Below are positions 43,332 to 51,431 of a DNA stretch of 64,000 bases, one piece after another. Made by a program: the position numbers and the translations under genes. The stretch comes from Aquimarina sp. AU474 (GTDB lineage Bacteria > Bacteroidota > Bacteroidia > Flavobacteriales > Flavobacteriaceae). Location of the stretch: contig NZ_OMPE01000009.1 of the NCBI RefSeq assembly GCF_900312815.1, positions 372,001 to 436,000 of the forward strand, in the 5' to 3' direction. The notes below the pieces were generated by a model that was not told the DNA's origin, did no database searches, and saw only the letters and a list, made by a program, of their open reading frames with translations. How positions within the stretch are numbered: position 1 is the first letter of the stretch; the number at the start of each line of letters is the position of its first letter.

Positions 43332-44960
43332 ATGTGCGAAACGAATCACAACCAAAAAATAAAATTAGACAAAGACGGTAACTGTAATACAGACGACCAT
43401 AAAAAATGGAATAGAAGATCCTTTGTACAAGCATTAGGTTTAGCCGGTGGAGGATCTATGATGTTAGCAAATACACCGCTTTCTGTTTCTAGACCATCTC
43501 CCTTATCAATGGCCCTTAGCCAATCTGCCGATGTTAATGACAACATCCTGATTCTAGTACGATTACAAGGAGGTAATGATGGATTTAATACCATTATTCC
43601 TGTTTATGACTATGATGTATATGCTAATGCTAGACCATTGATACGCATCCCTCCTAGTGAATTTATCTCACTAGATGATGATTTTGCCATGCCCAAGCCT
43701 ATGAATAAATTAGAAGGTGTATGGGGTGATGGTAAAATGAAGGTAGTGCAAGGTGTAGGGTATGACAATTCATCTTTATCCCATTTTAAGGGGTCAGATA
43801 TTTATGCCAATACAAATCTTCTTGAAGACGACCGTACAGGATTTATGGGGAGATATTTTGGCGAAATTTATCCTGATTATTTCAATTCCCCACCACCAAG
43901 CCCGCCTTCTATACAGATCGGAAGTATCGGGAATTTAATTTTTAAAGGTCCGGATAGTGATTACTCTTTTGCGGTTTCTGATCCAAGAAGGTTACTACAG
44001 ATTATTGAAAACGAAACATTCTATAATCTAGACGGTGTTGATGAAAATTGTACTTATGGAGATCGATTAAGATTTTTAAGAGAAGCTACGAATACTACTT
44101 TTAATTATGCAGAGGTAATTAGTGCCGCGTATGAAAGGTCTACAGATTTTGGAGGATATCTTGATGATAGCTTAGGAAGACAATTTAGTATTATTTCAAG
44201 ATTAATTAAAGGTGGTTTAGGTACCAAAGTGTATCTAGTAACTCTAGGTGGATTTGATACCCATAATAATCAAATCCAACGTCATCAACAATTACTTACA
44301 TCATTCTCTGAAGCTATTAGTAATTTCTATACAGATCTTACTGCTGCAGGGTGGGATGATAAAGTACTTTCTATGACCACATCAGAGTTTGGAAGACGAT
44401 TTAGAGAGAATGGATCTTTAGGAACCGATCACGGTACGGCGGCGCCAACCATGTTTTTTGGCACGGCTCTTAATGGTAATGGTTTTGTAGGTGAACATCC
44501 TGATTTAAATAATCTTACTCGAGGTGGAAACGTTACAAACACTATGGATTTTAGACAGGTCTATGCAACCGTAATGAAAGATTGGTTATGTATTGACCAG
44601 ACTAGAGTAGGAAGAGTACTACTGGGCGAAGATTTTGAATCCCTTGATCTAGGATTTAACTGTTCCGGTACAAATCCGAATATCCCTACCGATGGAGAAA
44701 ATCTAACACATATACCTACTTATAGCGATAGTCAAACGTTTATTAATATAGTAAGCCCACAGACTACGCATATCGAGGTTTGTTTATATAACGTCATAGG
44801 TCAAAAAGTAGCCACTTTGGCTAATGAAATGCTAATGGAAGGTGTAGATATGGTGATTAATGTAAAAGAATCTGCTGCTACCAGATTAAGCACTGGTCCT
44901 TATGTATATCAAATTCAAACCAATAACGGTAATTTTAGTAAGTCTATTGTAATATCATAA
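43332..44960 (+). CDS. DUF1501 family protein with Tat-like signal and T9SS sorting domain
   Basis: The 542-residue protein has a twin-arginine motif (RRSFVQ, residues 28-33) before a short hydrophobic stretch. A sulfatase-like alkaline-phosphatase-fold DUF1501 domain follows (about 48-435: LVRLQGGNDGFNT, SLSHFKGSD, LGGFDTHNNQ, TSEFGRRFRENGSLGTDHG). A C-terminal T9SS type A domain ends it (about 460-542; YNVIGQKVATLAN, TGPYVYQIQTNNG). The combination predicts Tat transport to the periplasm, then T9SS export to the surface. It is the second gene of the DUF1800/DUF1501 pair, closed by a terminator. Confidence 0.9.
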   Translation: MCETNHNQKIKLDKDGNCNTDDHKKWNRRSFVQALGLAGGGSMMLANTPLSVSRPSPLSMALSQSADVNDNILILVRLQGGNDGFNTIIPVYDYDVYANARPLIRIPPSEFISLDDDFAMPKPMNKLEGVWGDGKMKVVQGVGYDNSSLSHFKGSDIYANTNLLEDDRTGFMGRYFGEIYPDYFNSPPPSPPSIQIGSIGNLIFKGPDSDYSFAVSDPRRLLQIIENETFYNLDGVDENCTYGDRLRFLREATNTTFNYAEVISAAYERSTDFGGYLDDSLGRQFSIISRLIKGGLGTKVYLVTLGGFDTHNNQIQRHQQLLTSFSEAISNFYTDLTAAGWDDKVLSMTTSEFGRRFRENGSLGTDHGTAAPTMFFGTALNGNGFVGEHPDLNNLTRGGNVTNTMDFRQVYATVMKDWLCIDQTRVGRVLLGEDFESLDLGFNCSGTNPNIPTDGENLTHIPTYSDSQTFINIVSPQTTHIEVCLYNVIGQKVATLANEMLMEGVDMVINVKESAATRLSTGPYVYQIQTNNGNFSKSIVIS

Positions 44961-44975
44961 CAATACAGATATAAT

Positions 44976-45022
44976 CCCGCCAGAATTCTGCAAAATAATT
45001 GAAGAGTCTGGCGGGTATTTTT
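44976..45022 (+). terminator. Terminator after the DUF1501 gene
   Basis: CCCGCCAGA (44976-44984) pairs with TCTGGCGGG (45007-45015) across a 22-nt loop and is followed by TATTTTTT. Confidence 0.8.
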
Positions 45023-45037
45023 TGTAGCTGTTTTTAT

Positions 45038-45045
45038 TACCTTTG
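45038..45045 (+). promoter_or_regulatory. Candidate -7 box of metG
   Basis: TACCTTTG fits the consensus and ends 17 nt before the ATG. The nearest TTG (45022) is only 13 nt upstream, shorter than usual, so the -33 element is unclear. Confidence 0.4.
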
Positions 45046-45062
45046 TGCCTTATTTTTAAGTT

Positions 45063-47129
45063 ATGAGCACAAAGGGGAGATACACAATTACAGCAGCTTT
45101 ACCATATACTAACGGACCTATTCATATAGGCCACCTGGCCGGGGTTTATGTTCCTGCAGATATTTATTCACGATACTTACGAATTACTGGCAATGATGTT
45201 GCTTTTATTTGTGGTAGTGATGAACATGGTGCTGCAATTCCTATGCGAGCTAAAAAGGAAGGTGTTTCTCCACAAGTTATTATTGATAAGTACCATACAA
45301 TTATCAAAAAATCTTTTGAAGATTTTGGTATTTCTTTTAATAATTACTCTAGAACTTCTGCTCCTATCCATCATGAAACGGCTTCTGAATTTTTTAAAAA
45401 AATGTATGAAGATGGTAAGTTCCTTGAAGAAATATCAGAACAATTATATGATCCTGAGGCCAAACAGTTTTTGGCTGATCGTTTTGTAACCGGAACCTGC
45501 CCCAGATGTGGTAATGAAGAAGCATATGGCGATCAATGCGAAAATTGCGGAAGCTCTCTTAATGCAACAGATCTTATTCATCCTAAATCAACAATTTCTG
45601 GCGCAAAACCAATATTAAAAGAAACTAAACATTGGTTCTTACCTCTGGATCAATATGAAGATTTCTTAAGAGAATGGGTTTTAAAAGGACATAAAAAAGA
45701 TTGGAAAACCAACGTATATGGCCAAATTAAATCCTGGGTAGATGATGGCCTTAGACCAAGGGCAGTAACAAGAGATTTGGACTGGGGTATTCCTGTTCCT
45801 GTCGAGGGAGCCGAAGGCAAAGTATTATATGTGTGGTTTGATGCTCCTATTGGATATATATCCTCAACCAAAGAATGGGCAGCACAAGAAGGAAAAGATT
45901 GGGAACCTTACTGGAAAGACAAAGATACTAAGCTTGTGCATTTTATAGGAAAAGATAATATTGTTTTTCACTGTATTATCTTTCCGAGTATGCTAAAAGC
46001 CGAAGGCAGCTATGTGCTTCCAGAAAATGTACCTGCCAATGAGTTTTTAAATCTAGAAGGAAACAAATTATCGACTTCAAAAAATTGGGCTGTATGGCTA
46101 CATGAATACCTTGAAGAATTTCCGGATAAGCAAGATGTATTGCGCTATGTGCTCACAGCCAATGCTCCAGAAACCAAGGATAACGATTTTACATGGAAAG
46201 ATTATCAAGCACGTAATAATAACGAATTAGTAGCCATATTTGGTAACTTTATCAATCGTGTAGTAGTACTTACTCACAAGTATTATAATGGTATTGTACC
46301 CACTCCTTCTTCTTTATCTAAGATTGATGAACAAACATTGAAAGAGCTAAAGGCTTATCCAACTGTGATCTCAAGTTCTATAGAGCGTTATCGATTTAGA
46401 GAAGCTAGTCAGGAGTTAATGAATGTAGCGCGATTAGGAAATAAATACCTAGCAGACGAAGAACCCTGGAAACTTATTAAAACCGATGAAGAGCGCACCA
46501 AAACCGTAATGTATGTTGCTTTGCAAATTGCTACTGCTCTTGCCACTTTATCCGAACCATTTTTACCATTTACTTCTAATAAATTAAAAAATATACTCGC
46601 TATCACATCTGATGATCTTGACACAAATTGGAACGAAGTTTCAACAAAAGAGGTTTTGCTTCCTGCTGGACATCAAATTGAAAAAGGTGAACTATTATTC
46701 TCTAAAGTAGAAAATGATCAGATACAAAAACAATTAGATAAATTAGAAGCTACCAAAAAGGCAAATCAAGCCGAAAACAAAACGATAGAGCCACAAAAAG
46801 ACACTGCTACTTTTGAAGATTTCACCAAACTTGATATGCGTATTGGTACTATTGTAGAAGCCGAAAAAATGCCGAAAGCTAAGAAGTTATTAGTGCTGAA
46901 AGTAGATACTGGAATAAACACCCGAACAATTGTTTCTGGTATTGCAGAACATTTTACTCCCGAAGAAATAGTAGGTAAAAAAGTTACGGTACTTGTTAAC
47001 CTTGCTCCTAGAAAATTACGTGGTGTAGAAAGTGAAGGAATGATTCTAATGACAGAAAATACTGAAGGTAAAATCGTATTTTTAAATCCTGATGAAGACG
47101 GTGTTAATCCAGGAGCTACTGTGAATTAA
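45063..47129 (+). CDS. metG: Methionyl-tRNA synthetase
   Basis: The 688-residue class I synthetase charges tRNA-Met. HIGH is present literally (residues 21-24) and the KMSKS counterpart is KLSTS (about 336). A four-cysteine zinc knuckle (CPRCG, CENCG) lies around 146-163, and the C-terminal 110 residues form an EMAP/Trbp111-like tRNA-binding domain ([20 protein letters not shown]) that promotes dimerisation. It has its own promoter region after the upstream terminator. Confidence 0.97.
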   Translation: MSTKGRYTITAALPYTNGPIHIGHLAGVYVPADIYSRYLRITGNDVAFICGSDEHGAAIPMRAKKEGVSPQVIIDKYHTIIKKSFEDFGISFNNYSRTSAPIHHETASEFFKKMYEDGKFLEEISEQLYDPEAKQFLADRFVTGTCPRCGNEEAYGDQCENCGSSLNATDLIHPKSTISGAKPILKETKHWFLPLDQYEDFLREWVLKGHKKDWKTNVYGQIKSWVDDGLRPRAVTRDLDWGIPVPVEGAEGKVLYVWFDAPIGYISSTKEWAAQEGKDWEPYWKDKDTKLVHFIGKDNIVFHCIIFPSMLKAEGSYVLPENVPANEFLNLEGNKLSTSKNWAVWLHEYLEEFPDKQDVLRYVLTANAPETKDNDFTWKDYQARNNNELVAIFGNFINRVVVLTHKYYNGIVPTPSSLSKIDEQTLKELKAYPTVISSSIERYRFREASQELMNVARLGNKYLADEEPWKLIKTDEERTKTVMYVALQIATALATLSEPFLPFTSNKLKNILAITSDDLDTNWNEVSTKEVLLPAGHQIEKGELLFSKVENDQIQKQLDKLEATKKANQAENKTIEPQKDTATFEDFTKLDMRIGTIVEAEKMPKAKKLLVLKVDTGINTRTIVSGIAEHFTPEEIVGKKVTVLVNLAPRKLRGVESEGMILMTENTEGKIVFLNPDEDGVNPGATVN

Positions 47130-47172
47130 TGAAAATTAATTTGAAATAAGTTTTCGCAAAAGAACTATTTAA

Positions 47173-48432
47173 CTACTTTGAACTCTCTTCTATATCTTTT
47201 CTAAGATCTAATTTTCTAAAGGCCGGAGATACAATAGATGTGAATATAACAGTGAGTAGGGTCATGCTGCCTCCAAACACAACTGCGGTCACAGTACCCA
47301 TGTATTTGGCAGTAATACCACTTTCAAATGCACCTAATTCATTTGATGAACCCACGAACATTGAGTTTACAGACGACACTCTTCCTCGCATATGATCCGG
47401 AGTTTTGAGTTGTAGTATCGTTTGTCTAATCACCATAGAAATACCATCTGTTATACCGCTAAAAAACAAAGCCATTACCGACACCCAAAAAATTGATGAA
47501 AGGCCAAAGACAATTATACATAATCCAAATCCAAAAACTGCAATTAATAGTTTTATCCCTGCTTTTTTGCTAATCGGAAAGTAAGCTGTTGTGAACATGA
47601 TAATAAACGCTCCTACTGCTGGAGCAGCACGAAGTATACCAAATCCTTGTGGTCCTACTTTAAGGATATCCTGTGCAAAAATGGGTAGTAAAGCTATAGC
47701 ACCTCCAAAAAGAACAGCTATCATATCCAAAGTAAGTGCTCCTAAAACTGCTTTGGTTTTAAAAACAAACTTGATTCCCTCTTTCAAACTCTGCAAAACT
47801 GGCTCTCCAATATTTGGATTCATTATTGGTTTTTTAGGAATCTTAAAAAGACATATAAAAGCCAAAGCTGCCCAACCCACAATTACTAACATTGACCAAT
47901 GTACATCCATTAAATTAATAGCAAAACCTGCCAAAGCAGGGCCTGCTACAGCGCCAATTTGCCAAGTAGAACTGCTCCATGTAGCTGCGTTTGGATATAT
48001 CTTTTTGGGAACCAATAATGCCAACAATGAAAATATGGTAGGTCCTAAAAAAGCGCGAACAATGCCTCCTAAAAATACTAAACCATAAATCCCATACAAA
48101 ACCATACTTTGAGAAAAAGACTCCATCGTACTGGGCAATGTTAATACAAACAGTCCCATACTAATACTTAAAAAAGCAAAAACACATATCGTAAGTAATT
48201 TTTTCTTTTCTTTTTGATCTACGATATGGCCAGCAAACAAAGCCAAAGATACGGCAGGAATTACCTCCATTAACCCAATTAACCCAAGTGAAAGAGGATC
48301 TTTGGTAAGACTATATACTTGCCATTCAATTACAATAAATTGCATGGTCCACGCCATTACCAAAGAAAAACGAATACATAAAAAAATAGTAAATTCTTTA
48401 TATCTTAAGGCTGAATACGGGTCATTTTTCAT
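47173..48432 (-). CDS. MFS transporter (MFS_3/EntS-like)
   Basis: The 419-residue membrane protein has 12 predicted transmembrane helices. The MFS loop between helices 2 and 3 is AGHIVDQKEKKKLL (about 62-75), and DGISMVIRQTILQLKTPDHMRGRVSSVNSMFVGSSNELGAFE-type text (about 330-370, partly quoted here as DHMRGRVSSVNSM) is characteristic of the MFS_3 group. Those exporters include enterobactin and drug efflux proteins. Substrate unknown. It converges with metG with no clear terminator between. Confidence 0.88.
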   Translation of the reverse strand: MKNDPYSALRYKEFTIFLCIRFSLVMAWTMQFIVIEWQVYSLTKDPLSLGLIGLMEVIPAVSLALFAGHIVDQKEKKKLLTICVFAFLSISMGLFVLTLPSTMESFSQSMVLYGIYGLVFLGGIVRAFLGPTIFSLLALLVPKKIYPNAATWSSSTWQIGAVAGPALAGFAINLMDVHWSMLVIVGWAALAFICLFKIPKKPIMNPNIGEPVLQSLKEGIKFVFKTKAVLGALTLDMIAVLFGGAIALLPIFAQDILKVGPQGFGILRAAPAVGAFIIMFTTAYFPISKKAGIKLLIAVFGFGLCIIVFGLSSIFWVSVMALFFSGITDGISMVIRQTILQLKTPDHMRGRVSSVNSMFVGSSNELGAFESGITAKYMGTVTAVVFGGSMTLLTVIFTSIVSPAFRKLDLRKDIEESSK

Positions 48433-48618
48433 TAAAAAAGTACAGCTAAATTCTAAACAAAGATATTGGTATTAGATCAAAAATCCTTAAAATACCACAC
48501 CTATATATTGAACAATACTTGAAATATTTTTGCACAAAATTTTGTGATTTTTGAAATCAATATAAAATCAAAAAAGATGGTATCTTCGTTTAGTATATCA
48601 ATCATTTGTCAATAGTTC

Positions 48619-49521
48619 ATGCTTAAAATAGCATATCATCCTATCTACACACACCCTTTACCAGAAAAGCATCGTTTTCCGATGATAAAATATGAATTAT
48701 TGCCTCAGCAACTTCTACACGAAGGAACATGTGTAAAAGAGAATTTTTTTGCACCAAAGACTCCTAATTCTGATTGTATACTAGCCGTACACTCCAAAAC
48801 ATATTATAAGGATTTAATTGACCAGTCCCTTAGTTCGAAAGCCGTTAGAAAAATTGGTTTTCCATTATCAAAAGAACTGATCGACCGAGAAGTGATCATT
48901 GCAGATGGCACAATCAAGGCTTCAGAATATGCGTTGCAATATGGCATCGCTATGAACATAGCTGGAGGTACACATCACGCATATACCGATCGCGGTGAAG
49001 CGTTCTGTTTGCTTAATGACCAAGCAATCGGTGCGAAGTATCTATTAGATCAACAATTATCTAAAAAAATACTAATTGTCGATCTAGATGTGCATCAAGG
49101 TAATGGTACCGCCGAAATTTTTGAAAACAATCAAAACGTTTTTACCTTTTCAATGCACGGTGCTAAAAATTACCCTTTTAAGAAAGAAAAATCGGATTTG
49201 GATATAGATCTCCCTAACCAGACCGAAGATATTGAGTATTTACAGATACTTAAAGCTACGCTACCAAAGCTTATCAAAGAACAACAACCGGATTTTATAT
49301 ATTATCTATGTGGTGTTGATATTCTTGCCACAGACAAGTTAGGTAAACTAAGTTGTACTATAAAAGGTTGTGCAGAACGAGATCGATTTGTACTACAAAC
49401 TTGTAAAGATTTAAGTATACCTGTGATGTGCTCTATGGGCGGTGGCTATTCTCCTAACATTAAAACAATTGTAGAGGCTCATGCCAATACATTTAGAATT
49501 GCGCAAGACATTTTCTTCTAG
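48619..49521 (+). CDS. Histone-deacetylase-superfamily hydrolase
   Basis: The 300-residue protein has the arginase/deacetylase fold signatures: NIAGGTHHAYTDRGEAFCLLND with the active-site His pair (about 115), LIVDLDVHQGNGTAEIF with the Zn-binding Asp and His (about 155), and CGVDILATDKLG with the second Asp. Bacterial members deacetylate acetoin-related or polyamine substrates (AcuC and Aph types); the actual substrate is open. It is a single gene. A 14-bp duplication covers its stop codon. Confidence 0.87.
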   Translation: MLKIAYHPIYTHPLPEKHRFPMIKYELLPQQLLHEGTCVKENFFAPKTPNSDCILAVHSKTYYKDLIDQSLSSKAVRKIGFPLSKELIDREVIIADGTIKASEYALQYGIAMNIAGGTHHAYTDRGEAFCLLNDQAIGAKYLLDQQLSKKILIVDLDVHQGNGTAEIFENNQNVFTFSMHGAKNYPFKKEKSDLDIDLPNQTEDIEYLQILKATLPKLIKEQQPDFIYYLCGVDILATDKLGKLSCTIKGCAERDRFVLQTCKDLSIPVMCSMGGGYSPNIKTIVEAHANTFRIAQDIFF

Positions 49522-49538
49522 CCATTTTCTTCTAGCCA
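49511..49538. repeat. 14-bp direct duplication spanning a stop codon
   Basis: TTTTCTTCTAGCCA occurs twice in immediate succession (49511-49524 and 49525-49538). The first copy contains the in-frame TAG of the HDAC-like gene and the second repeats it downstream. It looks like a slip-strand duplication. Confidence 0.85.
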
Positions 49539-49670
49539 TTTTGAATAATCGTTTGTAAACGAATATTTATTGTATCTTTCTTAGCGCTAAATTGTTAGTC
49601 ACACGATGTATACCTGGATAATGAAAATGGTTCTAATAATGCGTTCGAGTGTAATTATAAAAAATAACTA

Positions 49671-50021
49671 ATGGCAAAAGAATGCCCTGTTTGTGGAGAT
49701 AAGATTATTGGCCGTGTAGATAAAAAGTTTTGCAGTGATTATTGCCGTAATGCATTTAATAACCAATTAAATAAAGACAGCAAAAATCTAGTTCGAAATA
49801 TCAATAATCGATTGCGTAAAAATTATAGAATTTTAGAAGCATTAAATCCCAATAATAAAACAAAAACTACGAGAACAAAATTGATTGCTAAAGGTTTTGA
49901 TTTTCAACACTTCACAAGTATTTATACTACTAAAGCAGGGACTATTTATTATTTTGTATATGATCAAGGCTATCTTCCTTTAGAAAATGAATTTTACGCT
50001 TTGGTCAAAAGAAACAGTTGA
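49671..50021 (+). CDS. Small zinc-ribbon protein
   Basis: The 116-residue protein begins with a treble-clef-like zinc motif: CPVCGDKIIG then KKFCSDYCRNAF (C-x2-C and C-x3-C, residues 5-25). A basic helix (around NINNRLRKNYRIL) and a C-terminal alpha/beta part containing FDFQHFTSIYTTKAGTIYYF follow. It is a recognisable Bacteroidota type, without an assigned function. It is followed one base later by the GIDE-like membrane protein and probably cotranscribed. Confidence 0.78.
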   Translation: MAKECPVCGDKIIGRVDKKFCSDYCRNAFNNQLNKDSKNLVRNINNRLRKNYRILEALNPNNKTKTTRTKLIAKGFDFQHFTSIYTTKAGTIYYFVYDQGYLPLENEFYALVKRNS

Positions 50022-50022
50022 T

Positions 50023-50730
50023 ATGACTATAGCACAATATTTCTTAATTAGTACAAACGGTATTATACTTTTAGGAGTAATTGGTGCGATCATCACTCTT
50101 ATTATTTTAGCCTATTATTACAATGCTAAAAACAAAATTAAAAGAAAACTAAAAAAGTACCCAACCAAAGCCATATCATTATGCAAAGAGAATGAATATG
50201 TTAAGATTACGGGCAAAGCATATCCTATAAAAGAACCTTTACTCTCTCCGTTTGGAAAAACTGAATGTGTATACTATCGAGTAGAAGTTCAACGGCAAAA
50301 AAGTGATGGAGAAGGTGCCAGTTACTGGAAAACAATATTCAAAGATGAAAAAGCCCAGGACTTTATTATCGAAGCTAATCAAGAAAAAGCTATTGTTAAC
50401 GGAGATAGTAATAAATTCAAAAAACTTCTATATATCACACAAGAAGTTAAACATACATCGGGCACTTTTAAAGACCCTCCAAAATTTATTGATAATTATT
50501 TAAAATCATGTGGTAAAAAAACAACTAACCTATTAGGCTTTAATAAATCTCTTAGGTATGTAGAAGGAGTTATAGAAATTGGAGAAAATATCACATTGAT
50601 GGGTATAGCTCATTGGAAAGAGTCTGATCATAATTTTGATCGGTACTCTTCCAAAAACTTATTTATATCTGGGGATAAGACTAACAAATTGATAATTACT
50701 GATGATCAAAAAATGGTTGATCAGAAATAG
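50023..50730 (+). CDS. GIDE-like (E3-ligase-like) membrane protein
   Basis: The 235-residue protein has one N-terminal transmembrane helix (about 9-32), a basic juxtamembrane segment and a GIDE-type domain (about 45-225) with VKITGKAYPIKEPLLSPFG and ECVYYRVEVQ. This fold is shared with the non-RING part of the eukaryotic MUL1/GIDE ubiquitin ligase. No RING is present, so ligase activity is not implied. The ATG at 50023, one base after the upstream stop TGA, is preferred over 49987, which overlaps the zinc-ribbon gene. Confidence 0.75.
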   Translation: MTIAQYFLISTNGIILLGVIGAIITLIILAYYYNAKNKIKRKLKKYPTKAISLCKENEYVKITGKAYPIKEPLLSPFGKTECVYYRVEVQRQKSDGEGASYWKTIFKDEKAQDFIIEANQEKAIVNGDSNKFKKLLYITQEVKHTSGTFKDPPKFIDNYLKSCGKKTTNLLGFNKSLRYVEGVIEIGENITLMGIAHWKESDHNFDRYSSKNLFISGDKTNKLIITDDQKMVDQK

Positions 50731-50739
50731 ATGAAAATC

Positions 50740-51210
50740 TTATCGATCTCTCCAGTTCTGGCTATTTAATTTTAATGCGGCTTTCATCACATCTTTTTGA
50801 CTAATCTGACCTACTAATTTTCCATCTTCAATAATTGGAAAACGTCTCCTTTTTGTTTGCAAAAACTTATTAGCCGCATCAAAAATATTGAGGTTTCCAT
50901 CGATTGTTTCTACATTTTTAGCCATGAACTTATCTACCTTTGCATCTTCAATTGGCATATTGTAATAACGACTTTCATTTAATTGTTTGATACAATCTCC
51001 TTCAGAGATAATACCTAACAATGTATTGTTGTCATCTACAACAGGTCCTCCTGATATTTTATGCTTCACCAAAGTTTCGATTACCTCCATTACTGATTGA
51101 TTTGGATTAAATGTAATCAAATCTCTAGTCATATAATCTGAAACTTTTATTGGGGTTTCGTCCTGCTTTTTTACCTTAGAACGCGCCCCTTGAAAACTGA
51201 TTATTCCCAT
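50740..51210 (-). CDS. CBS-domain protein
   Basis: The 156-residue soluble protein is a tandem CBS pair (about 20-80 and 90-150: VSDYMTRDLITFNPNQSV, GGPVVDDNNTLLGIISEGD, FMAKNVETIDGNLN and FPIIEDGKLVGQIS). Such stand-alone pairs usually bind adenine nucleotides and regulate other proteins. Partner unknown. It converges with the GIDE-like gene with a 9-nt gap. Confidence 0.9.
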   Translation of the reverse strand: MGIISFQGARSKVKKQDETPIKVSDYMTRDLITFNPNQSVMEVIETLVKHKISGGPVVDDNNTLLGIISEGDCIKQLNESRYYNMPIEDAKVDKFMAKNVETIDGNLNIFDAANKFLQTKRRRFPIIEDGKLVGQISQKDVMKAALKLNSQNWRDR

Positions 51211-51431
51211 AATGTTTAGTGATTTAGTGAATCTTAAATATAGTGATTTTCAAAAACTTAATCAAGAATCCTATCATTTTTACAAATTTCGAAGGCCATT
51301 TTTATCATACTCATAATTATTTCTTTTTAATCTAAGAATTCTTCTATGATCATGAGGATATTTCTCTTTTTACTTGATAACAGTACAATAATTGTGGCTA
51401 ATTTCTTACCTTTAGCTAAACCAATACACAA

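Noticed and set aside
41788..44960. DUF1800/DUF1501 pair as a novel system
   Set aside because: The pairing is widely known in Bacteroidota and Planctomycetota; only the mixed Tat/T9SS signals were worth reporting.
47591..48088. 165-codon plus-strand open frame
   Set aside because: It is antisense to the MFS transporter, whose helices and MFS motif are clear.
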